Assembly: GCF_000259195.1 (NCBI RefSeq)
Contig: NZ_JH650760.1
Location: 183,219 to 247,218 of the forward strand
Source of the DNA: Pseudomonas donghuensis
GTDB lineage: Bacteria; Pseudomonadota; Gammaproteobacteria; Pseudomonadales; Pseudomonadaceae
Direction of reading: 5' to 3'
DNA length: 64,000 nt
Position 1 is the stretch's first letter, and each line of letters starts with the position of its first letter. A program made the position numbers and the translations under genes. The notes beneath the pieces are model-generated. The model was not told the DNA's origin and ran no database searches. It saw only the letters and a program-made list of their open reading frames with translations. Of this stretch, positions 26,040 to 34,797 are shown piece after piece.

Positions 26040-27224
26040 TCAAACGCGTTCGAAGACGATGGCGATGCCCTGGCCGCCACCGATGCACATGGTTGCCAGC
26101 GCGTAGCGGCCCTGAATGCGCTGCAGTTCATGGATGGCCTTGGTGGCGATGATAGCGCCCGTGGCGCCGACCGGGTGCCCCAGGGAAATGCCCGAACCGT
26201 TGGGGTTGACCTTTTCCGGGTCGAAGCCCAGTTCACCGGCGACTGCACAGGCCTGTGCGGCGAAGGCTTCGTTGGACTCGATCACATCGAGGTCGGCGAC
26301 GCTGAGGCCGGCCTTGTCCAGCACCTTGCGGGTTGCCGGTACCGGGCCCAGGCCCATCAGTTCGGGCTCGACGCCAGCGTGGGCGTAGGCTACCAGGCGC
26401 GCCAAAGGCTGCAAGTTATGGCGTTTGACGAAGTCACCGGTAGCCAGCACCAGTGCCCCAGCACCGTCGTTCAGGCCACTGGCGTTGCCGGCGGTGACGG
26501 TACCGTCTTTCTTGAACACGGTCTTCATGCCAGCGAGCTGCTCGGCGGTTACTTCGCCGCGTACGTGCTCGTCGACCTCGAAGCGTACCGGGCCTTTGCG
26601 GCTGGGAATCTCGATCGGCACGATCTGGCTGGCGAAGCGGCCTTCGGCGATGGCGCGGGCGGCGCGGCGCTGGCTGGTCAGGGCCAGTTCATCCTGCATC
26701 TGGCGGGTGATGCCATTGCGCTCGGCAACGTTCTCGGCGGTGATGCCCATATGAAAGCCGGCGAACGGGTCGTGGAGGATGCCGAGCATATAGTCGACGC
26801 CCTGCAGATCACCCATGCGCGCACCCCAGCGGGCTTGCGGCAGCAGGTAAGGGCCGCGGCTCATGGATTCGGCGCCAGCGGCGACAACCGCTTCGGCATC
26901 GCCCAGCAGCAGGCTTTGCGCGGCTGAAACGATGGCCTGCAGGCCCGAGCCGCACAGACGGTTGACATTGAAGGCCGGGGTTTCCTTGGGAATACCGGCG
27001 TTCATCGCCGCGACCCGGGCCAGGTAAGCGTCGCGCGCCTCGGTCGGAATGACGTTGCCCATGACCACATGGCCGATCTGTTCGGGTGCCACACCGGCGC
27101 GCTCGATGGCGGCGCGGGTCACGCTGCTGGCCAGATCCGCCAGGGGCAGGTCCTTGAGGGCGCCGCCGAAGCTGCCGATGGCCGAGCGTACGGCGCTGAC
27201 TACGTAGATGTCCGGGGTATTCAT
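26040..27224 (-). CDS. acetyl-CoA C-acyltransferase (thiolase, BktB-like)
   Basis: A 394-residue thiolase II. ATG 27224 (MNTPDIYVVSAVRSAIGSFG) has GGAG upstream and removes a 32-residue nonconserved extension. The nucleophile cysteine is in NRLCGSGLQAI (about residue 90), the histidine in GHPVGATGA, and the second cysteine in MCIGGGQG near the C terminus. It cleaves or condenses 3-ketoacyl-CoA and is the first gene of a unit with the 3-hydroxyacyl-CoA dehydrogenase and a TetR regulator. A divergent AraC gene lies 170 bases upstream. Confidence 0.93.
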   Translation of the reverse strand: MNTPDIYVVSAVRSAIGSFGGALKDLPLADLASSVTRAAIERAGVAPEQIGHVVMGNVIPTEARDAYLARVAAMNAGIPKETPAFNVNRLCGSGLQAIVSAAQSLLLGDAEAVVAAGAESMSRGPYLLPQARWGARMGDLQGVDYMLGILHDPFAGFHMGITAENVAERNGITRQMQDELALTSQRRAARAIAEGRFASQIVPIEIPSRKGPVRFEVDEHVRGEVTAEQLAGMKTVFKKDGTVTAGNASGLNDGAGALVLATGDFVKRHNLQPLARLVAYAHAGVEPELMGLGPVPATRKVLDKAGLSVADLDVIESNEAFAAQACAVAGELGFDPEKVNPNGSGISLGHPVGATGAIIATKAIHELQRIQGRYALATMCIGGGQGIAIVFERV

Positions 27225-27394
27225 GATCGACTCCAGTGTGCGAAAGCGTGGCGTGGCGGGGCTGGCGTCTGCCAGAATGCTGCCCACGGCCACCTTCAGG
27301 TTGGCTTTGAGTCTAGGCAAAGCCTGCGGGCGGGCCTATGCCATAACTGTCCAGTGACACTGGTATTTTTTGCCACACCCTTGCGGAAACCGCC

Positions 27395-28426
27395 ATGCGG
27401 GAAAACGATACAGTCGCCGTTTACTTCGTCCATACCATGCTCCATGCCCTGCGCGCCCAGCCTGAGCGGGCCGTCGCGCTGCTGGTCGAAGCCGGTATCG
27501 ATCCGGCAGTGCTGCAAGCGCCCGCCGCGCGTGTGCCGGCGCCGACCTTTGCGCGCTTGTGGTTGTTACTGATCGAGGCCCTGAACGATGAGTTTTTCAA
27601 CCTCGACAGCCATGGCATGCCGCAGGGCAGTTTTGCCCTGATCTGCCGCGGCCTGATCCAGGAGCCAACCCTGGAAAAGGCCCTGCGCCAGTGCCTGAAC
27701 AACTTTGCGCTGTTCTTGCGCGATATTCGCGGGCAATTGACGGTCAGGGGCGCACGCGCGGTGATCAGCCTGCGCACCGCCATCGACGACCCGCTGACAC
27801 GGGTGTATGCCGAAGAAACCTTCCTCGCGCTGGTGATCAGCCTGCTGTGCTGGCTGGCGGGGCGGCGAATCGTGATTGACCGCACGGCGCTGACCGACAG
27901 GCGCCCGGCCCAGGAGGATGATCCGTTACTCTGGGGCGCCAACGTGCAACTGGGCAGTGGCCACACCGAGATCGAATTTGCGGCTGAATACCTGCGCTTG
28001 CCGGTGGTCCAGGACCTGACGGCATTGAAGACCTTCCTGCGCAGCGCCCCGCAATGGTTGGTAATCCGCTACCGCAACCAGAATGGCCAGGTGGCCCAGG
28101 TGTATCGCTACCTGCGTGCCCGCCAGTACGGCCAGTGGCCGACCCTGCTGGCCATGGCCGAGCGCCAGGGTTTGAGCCCCAGCAGCTTTCGCCGCCAACT
28201 GGAGCGTGAAGGCCGCTCGTACCAGCAGATCAAGGACGAGGTGCGTCGGGCCATGGCTTTTGAATGCCTGCGCCAGCCGCACCTGAGTATTGCCGAAGTC
28301 GCCGAGCACACGGGCTTCCAGGAGCCCAGTGCGTTTCACCGGGCGTTCAAGAAGTGGACTGGCGAAAGCCCCGGCAGCTATCGTCAGCGCATGCTCAGTC
28401 CTGCAGCCGCGCCGCCAGTTGCTTGA
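27395..28426 (+). CDS. AraC-family regulator with PF12625-type N-terminal domain
   Basis: A 343-residue protein. Its N-terminal part (about 20-210) resembles the arabinose-binding-like domain of the OruR/ArgR-type Pseudomonas AraC regulators. The C-terminal double helix-turn-helix covers about residues 235-335, with LSIAEVAEHTGFQEPSAFHRAFKKWTG (shown here only by its ends as the second motif). It diverges from the thiolase operon and is a candidate regulator of it. Its final 32 bases overlap the convergent katB gene. Confidence 0.9.
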   Translation: MRENDTVAVYFVHTMLHALRAQPERAVALLVEAGIDPAVLQAPAARVPAPTFARLWLLLIEALNDEFFNLDSHGMPQGSFALICRGLIQEPTLEKALRQCLNNFALFLRDIRGQLTVRGARAVISLRTAIDDPLTRVYAEETFLALVISLLCWLAGRRIVIDRTALTDRRPAQEDDPLLWGANVQLGSGHTEIEFAAEYLRLPVVQDLTALKTFLRSAPQWLVIRYRNQNGQVAQVYRYLRARQYGQWPTLLAMAERQGLSPSSFRRQLEREGRSYQQIKDEVRRAMAFECLRQPHLSIAEVAEHTGFQEPSAFHRAFKKWTGESPGSYRQRMLSPAAAPPVA

Positions 28427-29924
28427 CCCTGACCAGGTCGCCACCGGCTACCTTGGCCACGCCCTTGCCATATTCAGGATCGGCCTTGTACAGGTACGAC
28501 AGCATGATGTGCTTGCTGTCGTCATCGCTGCTGGCCAATGACTGGCCGAAGCTGTTGATCAGGTCGCGGCGGTCTTTCTTGTCGTAGGAACGGAACAGTT
28601 CACCGGCTTGCTTGAAGTTCTGCTGGCGCTCGATGCCCTGTTGCTGGGTGCTGCCGCTCAAGGGTAGCCGGCTGTAGCGCGCCGACTCGGTCGAGGGGCG
28701 CGGCATCAGGCGGCTGGGTTCGTAGTTGACCCCGCCAACCGTGCGTGAGGCATTCAGGGCGCCATCCTGGTTGGCGTTGTTGACCTTGACCCTGGGCTGG
28801 TTGATCGGCAGGCCGCCAGCATTGGCGCCAACCCGGTACATCTGGGTGTCGGCATAAGAGAACAGCCGGCCCTGCAGCAGGCGATCCTCCGAGGGCTCGA
28901 TGCCCGGAATCAGGTTGGCAGGCGCGAGCGCCACCTGTTCGGTTTCCTGGAAGAAGTTGCTGACGTTGCGGTTGAGCACCATCTGCCCGACTTTTCGTTC
29001 AGGTACCCCTGGCCAGATCTTGGTCGGGTCCAGGGGGTCGAAGTCAAAACCCGCCAGTTGCTCGGGCTTGAGGGTCTGGATGTACAGCTCCCACTTCGGA
29101 TGGTCGCCGCGGTTGATGGCATTGACCAAGTCGCTGGTCATGTGGCTGAAATCATGCCCCTGAATCTTGGCCACCTCGCCAGGGGTGAGGTTCTTCTGGC
29201 CTTGCAAGGTTTTCCAGCGGAACTTCACGTAGGTGGTTTCACCGTCCCTGTTGACGAACTTGTAGGCATGCACGCTGTTGCCGTCCATGTGTCGATAGCT
29301 CAGTGGCGTGCCTTCGTTGGAATACAGCAGGGTCAGGGTGCGGGTGGCTTCGGGCATGTGCGAGAGCAGGTCGAAGCGCCGCGCGTCGTTGCCCAGATTG
29401 GTGCGTGGGTCGGGCTTGAAGGCGTGGACCATGTCGGGGAACTTGATCGCATCGCGGATGAAGAAGGTCGGGAAGTTGTTGCCGACCAGGTCCCAGTTGC
29501 CATCGGCGGTGTAGAACCGCGTGGCGAAGCCGCGCGGGTCGCGCAGGGTTTCCGGTGAATGCAGGCCGTGTACTACCGAAGAGAAACGCACGAATACCGG
29601 GGTGCGCTCGCCAGGGGTGAACACCTTGGCCCGGGTCAGCTCAGAAATGTCGCTGGAGGCGATGAACTCGCCATGGGCACCGGTACCGCGGGCATGAACG
29701 ACACGCTCAGGTATGCGCTCGCGGTCGAAGCGCTGAAGCTTCTGGATCAACTGCACATCCTGCAGGAGGGCGGGGCCAGTACCGCCGGCAGTCTGCGAGT
29801 TCTGGTTGTCGCCAACCGGGGCGCCATTGTCGCGGGTCAGCGGAGCGGCGAGGGCGCTGCTGGCAATCAGCACGGCCGAGGCGAGTATGCCCAATGTGTA
29901 GCCTGAAAAACTGCGGGTGCTCAT
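28395..29924 (-). CDS. katB: periplasmic monofunctional catalase, KatB type
   Basis: A 509-residue haem catalase. ATG 29924 gives a signal peptide ending SSALAA, as in P. aeruginosa KatB, so it is probably exported. Active-site His is in VVHARGTGAHG, Asn in VGNNFPTFFIRD, and the proximal haem-binding Tyr in RLFSYADTQMYR. It decomposes hydrogen peroxide, likely in the periplasm. A longer in-frame start at 29999 has no signal character. No OxyR site can be named with confidence. It overlaps the AraC gene tail to tail. Confidence 0.94.
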   Translation of the reverse strand: MSTRSFSGYTLGILASAVLIASSALAAPLTRDNGAPVGDNQNSQTAGGTGPALLQDVQLIQKLQRFDRERIPERVVHARGTGAHGEFIASSDISELTRAKVFTPGERTPVFVRFSSVVHGLHSPETLRDPRGFATRFYTADGNWDLVGNNFPTFFIRDAIKFPDMVHAFKPDPRTNLGNDARRFDLLSHMPEATRTLTLLYSNEGTPLSYRHMDGNSVHAYKFVNRDGETTYVKFRWKTLQGQKNLTPGEVAKIQGHDFSHMTSDLVNAINRGDHPKWELYIQTLKPEQLAGFDFDPLDPTKIWPGVPERKVGQMVLNRNVSNFFQETEQVALAPANLIPGIEPSEDRLLQGRLFSYADTQMYRVGANAGGLPINQPRVKVNNANQDGALNASRTVGGVNYEPSRLMPRPSTESARYSRLPLSGSTQQQGIERQQNFKQAGELFRSYDKKDRRDLINSFGQSLASSDDDSKHIMLSYLYKADPEYGKGVAKVAGGDLVRVKQLAARLQD

Positions 29925-30047
29925 GATGACTGTCCTGTCATGGAAGGGGAGCAGCCGATGATAGAAACGACGGGACAGTGTACCCAGATGGGTTTTCATT
30001 ACGCGGCGTCAGACTTCTCCGGAACTCGCTGGCGACTATGGGGGGGA

Positions 30048-30070
30048 CCCGACACTGCCTCAGTGCCGGG
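30048..30070. terminator. hairpin downstream of the DapA-like gene
   Basis: CCCGACACTG (30048-30057) pairs with CAGTGCCGGG (30061-30070) with one mismatch and a three-base loop. It lies 15 bases after the end of the DapA-like gene on the minus strand. There is no T run, so it may only stabilise the 3' end. Confidence 0.45.
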
Positions 30071-30084
30071 TTGCTGCAGCGCCT

Positions 30085-30969
30085 CTACGGCATTTGCTTG
30101 AGCAACTGCTGCAAGCGCGCCTGGCCTGCAGTGTCGAGGGCGAATACCGGCCGCCGCGGTTCACCCACCGGCAAGCCGGTCATGCCCAGCCCGGCCTTGA
30201 TGGTCGCCGGCAGGCCACCCTTGAGGATGAACTCCAACAGTGGCAGTTGACGGTAGAACACCGCCTTGGCCGCGTTCAGGTCGTTGGCCTGCACGGCCTG
30301 GTACAGCTGCTGGTTCAGCGCGGGGATCAGGTTCGGTGCGGCGGTGCACCAGCCGCTGGCGCCGGCCACGAATGCCTCCAGGGCCAACGGGTTGCAACCG
30401 TTGTAGAACGGTACCTTGCCCTCGCCGAGCAACTGCAGCTTGTGCATGCGCTGGATGTCGCCGGTGCTCTCCTTGACCATGGTCACGTTTTCGACCTCGC
30501 GCACGATGCGCAGGATCAGTTCCACCGACATGTCGGTACCGCTGGTGGCCGGGTTGTTGTAGAGCATGATCGGCAGCTTGATGCTGGCGCCAATGGCTCG
30601 GTAGTGCTCGAAAATCTCCGCTTCGGTGAGCTTCCAGTAGGCCGCCGGCAGCACCATCACCGCATCGGCGCCGTGTTCCTGGGCAAAGCGCGCACGGCGA
30701 ATGGCGCCGGCAGTGGTCAGGTCGGAGACGCTGACGATGGTCGGTACCCGCCCGGCAATGTGGCGCAGGCTGAACGCGGCCACCTGTTGCCATTCCAGGT
30801 CGCTCAGGTAGGCGCCTTCGCCGGTGCTGCCGAGGGGCGCGATGGCATGCACGCCGCCGTCGATCAGGCGGTCGATCGAGCGGCCGAGGGCGTCGAGGTC
30901 AAGCTGCTCGCCGTCGGCACTGAACGGGGTGATGGTGTAGCCGATGATGCCGTGAAAAGTCTTGGACAT
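30085..30969 (-). CDS. DapA/NanA-superfamily lyase or synthase
   Basis: A 294-residue class I aldolase of the dihydrodipicolinate synthase superfamily. The pyruvate-binding GSTGE lies at 47-51, the catalytic Tyr137 in MLYNNPATSG and the Schiff-base Lys166 in MVKESTGD. It is therefore probably active, but substrate cannot be assigned; it is not the housekeeping DapA because of its context. The class II aldolase gene lies 36 bases upstream, forming a two-gene operon with a divergent XRE-cupin regulator. A sugar-acid or hydroxyamino-acid breakdown role is inferred. Confidence 0.85.
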   Translation of the reverse strand: MSKTFHGIIGYTITPFSADGEQLDLDALGRSIDRLIDGGVHAIAPLGSTGEGAYLSDLEWQQVAAFSLRHIAGRVPTIVSVSDLTTAGAIRRARFAQEHGADAVMVLPAAYWKLTEAEIFEHYRAIGASIKLPIMLYNNPATSGTDMSVELILRIVREVENVTMVKESTGDIQRMHKLQLLGEGKVPFYNGCNPLALEAFVAGASGWCTAAPNLIPALNQQLYQAVQANDLNAAKAVFYRQLPLLEFILKGGLPATIKAGLGMTGLPVGEPRRPVFALDTAGQARLQQLLKQMP

Positions 30970-31005
30970 GAAATCTACTCCGCAAGGTAAGCAAAAAAGC
31001 TCGGA

Positions 31006-31788
31006 TCAGTTCAGGCAGTCGCCATGCACCCGCAGGCACTGGCGCGCATAGTAGTTGAAGGCAGCGCTGTGGCGTTTGGGCCGGGAGATCCAGTCATGGG
31101 CTTCACGGCCCAGCTCAGGGGCAATCGGCTTGATGCTGCCGGCGGCCATGGCCAGCAGTTGCAGCTTGGCGGCGCGCTCGATCAACTGGGCAATCACGCA
31201 GGCTTCCTCGATGCTGGCGCCGGTCGACAACTGGCCGTGGTGCGAGAGCAGGATGGCGCGCTTGTCGCCCAGGGCTGCACTGATGATCTCGCCTTCTTCG
31301 TTGCCCACCGGCACGCCGGGCCAGGCTTCGAGAAACGCGCAATCGTCGTACAGCGGGCAGAGGTCCATGTGCGACACCTCAAGCGGCACTTCCAGCATCG
31401 ACAGGGCGGCGACGTGGGTCGGGTGGGTGTGGATGATGCAGTTCACATCCGGCCGCGCGCGGTACACCCAGCTGTGGAAGCGGTTGGCCGGGTTGGGCAT
31501 GCCCTGGCCTTCGAGCACTTCCAGGTCTTCGTTGACCAGCAACAGGTTGCTGGCAGTGATTTCGTCGAAGCCCAGGCCCAGTTGCTGGGTGTAGAAGGTG
31601 CCCGGTTGCGGACCGCGGGCGCTGATTTGCCCGGCAAGGCCGGAGTCGTGGCCGTTGTCGAACAGAATCCGGCAGGTCAATGCCAGCTTTTCGCGCACAG
31701 TCCACGTATTATCGGCAAGCGAGCCTTGCATCTGCTTAAGGGCCTGCTGAATCAGCTGGTCCTTGGGGAGTGCCATTGTCTTGGCCAT
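31006..31788 (-). CDS. class II aldolase/adducin-family protein
   Basis: A 260-residue zinc-dependent aldolase-like protein. The metal site is seen in IIHTHPTHVAAL and the later LLSHHGQLSTG. ATG 31788 (MAKTMALPKDQL) is preferred to a longer start at 31893, which would overlap the operator region, and it is preceded by GAGGA. It is the first gene of an operon with the DapA-like lyase. Members act on sugar phosphates or keto-acid substrates; the exact one is not visible. The promoter lies between this gene and the divergent XRE-cupin gene. Confidence 0.87.
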   Translation of the reverse strand: MAKTMALPKDQLIQQALKQMQGSLADNTWTVREKLALTCRILFDNGHDSGLAGQISARGPQPGTFYTQQLGLGFDEITASNLLLVNEDLEVLEGQGMPNPANRFHSWVYRARPDVNCIIHTHPTHVAALSMLEVPLEVSHMDLCPLYDDCAFLEAWPGVPVGNEEGEIISAALGDKRAILLSHHGQLSTGASIEEACVIAQLIERAAKLQLLAMAAGSIKPIAPELGREAHDWISRPKRHSAAFNYYARQCLRVHGDCLN

Positions 31789-31867
31789 GGGGCTATCCTC
31801 GGTGGCGTGATGGGTTGTCACGGCTGACCACCCCGGTTGCTTGGAAGGTGACGGGGCGGTCAGGCTA

Positions 31868-31903
31868 ATGACACAATCAAGGCTATATGACACAAAGTGT
31901 CAT
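31868..31903. promoter_or_regulatory. palindromic operator ATGACAC-AAA-GTGTCAT with an extra half-site
   Basis: A perfect inverted repeat occupies 31887-31903 and one further ATGACAC half lies 19 bases to the left at 31868-31874. It sits in the divergent promoter of the aldolase and XRE-cupin genes, the expected place for an autoregulator site. It overlaps a possible GTG start at 31897, which argues against that start. Confidence 0.75.
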
Positions 31904-31923
31904 TAGCAAGAAAAAACTTGCCC

Positions 31924-32484
31924 ATGGCATTGGGAAAACCGCGTCGCATGTCTATTCGATTGAAATTGTTAAGAAAAAAACTGGGTATCACCCTGGATGC
32001 GCTGGCTGAAAGCTCCGGCATGACCAAGAGTTACCTGTCCAAGGTCGAGCGCGGATTGAATACCCCCTCGATTGCCGCCGCGTTGAAGCTGGCGCGCGCC
32101 TTGAATGTCAATGTCGAGGAACTGTTTGCCGAAGACCAGCCAGGCCATGCGCGCTACAGCCTGGTGCGCAGCGGCGAGCGCCAGGCGGTGGTGGGGCAGG
32201 CGCCGGGTTATACGGTGCTGGCCAAGCAGATCGGCAGCCGCAGCCTGTTGCCTTTCATCATCAGCCCGCCGCCGGAATTCAGCGATGCCTCGTTCAAGGA
32301 GCATCTGGGCGAAGAGTTCCTGTTCGTCCATGAAGGCCAGGTGGAGGTCGACTTTGGCAATGAACGGGTCATTCTCGAACGTGGCGATGCGCTGTATTTC
32401 AACGCCCAGACGCCACACCGCCTGCGTTCGCTGGGCGAGTTGCAGGCCCAGTTGCTAGTCGTGGTGCACGACACCGAGAGCTGA
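31924..32484 (+). CDS. XRE-family regulator with C-terminal cupin
   Basis: A two-domain regulator of about 186 residues. The helix-turn-helix near residues 10-65 contains LDALAESSGMTKSYLSKVER, and the C-terminal cupin (about 105-180) contains LGEEFLFVHEGQVEVDFG and GDALYFNAQTPHRLR. Start is uncertain: GTG 31897 overlaps the operator, ATG 31924 is taken here, and ATG 31948 (MSIRLKLLRKK) is also plausible. This architecture usually senses a small metabolite through the cupin. It diverges from the aldolase-DapA operon and probably controls it. The AraC gene follows after five bases. Confidence 0.85.
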   Translation: MALGKPRRMSIRLKLLRKKLGITLDALAESSGMTKSYLSKVERGLNTPSIAAALKLARALNVNVEELFAEDQPGHARYSLVRSGERQAVVGQAPGYTVLAKQIGSRSLLPFIISPPPEFSDASFKEHLGEEFLFVHEGQVEVDFGNERVILERGDALYFNAQTPHRLRSLGELQAQLLVVVHDTES

Positions 32485-32489
32485 TCCCC

Positions 32490-33275
32490 ATGGATGCACA
32501 CTCCCGCTTCTGGCGTGACCCGGCGCTACCCTTCATCGAAGCACGTCGCGTCGCCGATGGCCGCAAGGTCTGTTATGCGGCGCATTCGCACGAGAGCTTC
32601 TCCCTTGGCGCGATCACTGGCGGACGCAGTACCTATGTCAGCGGCGAGCGCCACCAGCAGGTGGCGGCTGGCACCGTGGTCTTGATCAATCCTGGTGTGG
32701 TGCATACCTGCAATCCCATCGACGGTCAGCCCTGGTCGTACCTGATGCTCTATGTCGACTGGCCGTGGTTACAGGCGTTGGGCTTCTCGCCACTGGCGGC
32801 GATCAGCAGTACTTCGGCGTCGTTGTTCGACGAGGTGCTCAGGCTGTTTGACGTGTTGTTGGATGCGCAATACCCGGCCGCGCGCAAAGAGACCGCACTG
32901 CGGTTGTTTTTCGCCGGGCTCAGCCAGCGCATTGGCGGTTTCGAGTGCTCGGCGCAGCAACCTGACCCGCGCTTGCTGGCGGCTGCGGCCTTTATTCGCG
33001 AGCATTGCACCGAGCCTTTGCGCCTTGAGGCCATCAGCCGGGCCGCCGGGTTGTCGACGTCCTACCTGATCAGGGCCTTCAAGCAGCAGTTCGGTCTCAC
33101 CCCTCATGGTTATCTGCTCGACCAGCGTGTGCAATATGCCCGTGCCCAGTTGCGGCGCGGGCGCTTGATTGCCGAGGTGGCGCTGGAGGCCGGTTTTGCC
33201 GATCAGGCGCATTTGCAACGCGCCTTCAAACAGCATCTGGCTGCGACCCCGGGGCATTACCGTTCAGGCCAGTAG
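32490..33275 (+). CDS. AraC-family regulator with cupin sensor
   Basis: A 261-residue regulator. The N-terminal arabinose-binding-like cupin shows AHSHESFSLGAITGG and LINPGVVHTCNP. The C-terminal double helix-turn-helix has LRLEAISRAAGLSTSYLIRA and a second unit EVALEAGFADQAHLQRAF. It follows the XRE-cupin gene by five bases in the same direction. Its 3' end overlaps the convergent LysE exporter gene by 12 bases, which it might regulate; this type often controls amino acid exporters. Confidence 0.9.
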   Translation: MDAHSRFWRDPALPFIEARRVADGRKVCYAAHSHESFSLGAITGGRSTYVSGERHQQVAAGTVVLINPGVVHTCNPIDGQPWSYLMLYVDWPWLQALGFSPLAAISSTSASLFDEVLRLFDVLLDAQYPAARKETALRLFFAGLSQRIGGFECSAQQPDPRLLAAAAFIREHCTEPLRLEAISRAAGLSTSYLIRAFKQQFGLTPHGYLLDQRVQYARAQLRRGRLIAEVALEAGFADQAHLQRAFKQHLAATPGHYRSGQ

Positions 33276-33851
33276 CAGGTAGAGGGCGCTGGCCAGCAAT
33301 ATGAACGCCAGACTGCGATTGAACAGCCGCATGCGCCGTGGATTGCCCAGGTGCTGGCTGATCCTGCTGCCAGCCCAGGCCCAGGTGGCGATCGAGAGAT
33401 AGCAGATAACCAGGTAGATGCCGGTGAACTGCCATAGCAGACGGGATTCACCGTTGTCGACATAGGCGCCGATCCCGGCCACGCAGGCCAGCCAGGCCTT
33501 GGGGTTGAGCCATTGCAGGGCGGCGCCGGCAAGCATCGACGGTGCATTCTGGTTGCCGGCTGCGGCCAGCTCACCGCCGTCGCTGGCCAGTTTCCAGGCC
33601 AGGTACAGCAGGAATGCCACGCCAGCCCAATGCAGCACCTGAGTCAGTGTCGGCCAATAGCGCAACAGCTCGTGCAGGCCGAGGCCGATCAGCACCAGCA
33701 GCACGCCAAAGCCCAGGGTTGCACCGCCGACATGCCGCAGGCTGGCGCGCAGGCCATGGCGGGCGCCAGCGCCCAGGGCAATGATATTGACCGGGCCAGG
33801 GGAAATGGAAGCGGCCAGCGCGAAGGCGGCCATCGATAGCATCAGGCTCAT
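33264..33851 (-). CDS. LysE/RhtB-family amino acid exporter
   Basis: A 195-residue inner membrane protein with about six helices. The family signature ASISPGPVNIIALGAGARHG is at residues 14-33 and LQWLNPKAWLACVAG near 113. Such proteins export amino acids or homoserine-lactone-like compounds. The convergent AraC gene overlaps its 3' end. The 180 bases upstream contain a markedly AT-rich stretch (about 33910-33950) consistent with a promoter. Confidence 0.9.
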   Translation of the reverse strand: MSLMLSMAAFALAASISPGPVNIIALGAGARHGLRASLRHVGGATLGFGVLLVLIGLGLHELLRYWPTLTQVLHWAGVAFLLYLAWKLASDGGELAAAGNQNAPSMLAGAALQWLNPKAWLACVAGIGAYVDNGESRLLWQFTGIYLVICYLSIATWAWAGSRISQHLGNPRRMRLFNRSLAFILLASALYLLLA

Positions 33852-34033
33852 GGGATCAGTATCCGGTAGTGGGGAACCGGCACAGACTAAGGGGCGGGAG
33901 TGGGCGCGTATTGAAGAAAATTACCCTGATTATTTTCAAGTAAAAATTACAGGTGTTGTGCCGGGTTCGCTGTTTTTCTTTTATTGATAACCGATCAGCA
34001 TGCAATCACTTTCAACCACAGGCAGTGATCGTC

Positions 34034-34744
34034 ATGCACAACCCTCATCCGTCCTTATTGAACCAGACCGTCGTCGTGCTCGGCGGTGCCAGCGGTATCG
34101 GTGCGGCAGTCGCGCGCCAGGCCCGAGACCGTGGCGCACGGGTCATTGTCGCCAGTCGCCAGCCAGGTCCGGTTGGCGAAGGTATCGAAGCAGTGACGCT
34201 CGATATCACCGATACCGGGGCGTTGCACGCCCTGTTTGCCGACATTGGCACGGTCGATCACCTGGTGATCAGCGCCGGGCCTGCGGTACAGGCCAAGCCC
34301 CTGGCGCAAAGCGACCTGCAACAGGCCCGCGAGGCCTTCGAGGTCAAGTTCTGGGGCGCCTTGCAGACGGTCCAGGCGGCGCTGCCCTACCTTTCGCCAC
34401 GCGCCAGCATCAGCCTGACGTCGGGGTTGCTGTCGCGCAAGTTCGTCCCCGGGCAGTTGATCAAGACCACGCTCAACGCCGCTCTCGAGGCCCTGGGCAA
34501 GCAACTGGCCAAGGAGCTTGCGCCGCGTCGCGTCAACGTCATCAGCCCCGGGCTGACCGATACCGAAGCGTACGCGGCGATGGATACCGCGCAGCGTGTG
34601 GCGATGTTTGACCGCGCCGCGGCCGGGCTGCCGGTTGGGCGGGTGGGGCAAGCCGATGAGGTCGCCGCGGGCTTTATCCTGGCCATGGAGAACGGCTTCA
34701 TGACCGGCAGCATTGTCGATATCGACGGCGGTGGGCTGCTGTGA
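34034..34744 (+). CDS. short-chain dehydrogenase-like protein without YxxxK
   Basis: A 236-residue Rossmann protein with the cofactor motif VLGGASGIGAAVA and a NAG-like SAGPA segment. ATG 34034 starts MHNPHPSLLNQTVV. The catalytic serine region SISLTSG is present, but where SDRs carry YxxxK the aligned stretch is IKTTLNAALEAL, giving Lys and Asn in place of Tyr and Lys. A SGLLSRKxxPG insert takes the place of the usual loop. This may be a divergent SDR subfamily with different chemistry or a binding protein. The C-terminal PGLTDTEAY and GSIVDIDGG are normal. Two perfect inverted repeats follow the stop. Confidence 0.82.
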   Translation: MHNPHPSLLNQTVVVLGGASGIGAAVARQARDRGARVIVASRQPGPVGEGIEAVTLDITDTGALHALFADIGTVDHLVISAGPAVQAKPLAQSDLQQAREAFEVKFWGALQTVQAALPYLSPRASISLTSGLLSRKFVPGQLIKTTLNAALEALGKQLAKELAPRRVNVISPGLTDTEAYAAMDTAQRVAMFDRAAAGLPVGRVGQADEVAAGFILAMENGFMTGSIVDIDGGGLL

Positions 34745-34758
34745 GCCGATGAGCGGGC

Positions 34759-34787
34759 GCAGGTCGTGCTCAAGTTTCACGACCTGC
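34759..34787. repeat. perfect inverted repeat after the SDR gene
   Basis: GCAGGTCGTG (34759-34768) and its exact complement (34778-34787) flank a nine-base loop, 15 bases after the SDR stop. No T run follows. It may be an intrinsic hairpin ending the SDR transcript or a protein-binding site. Confidence 0.6.
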
Positions 34788-34797
34788 TGCCGAAGCA

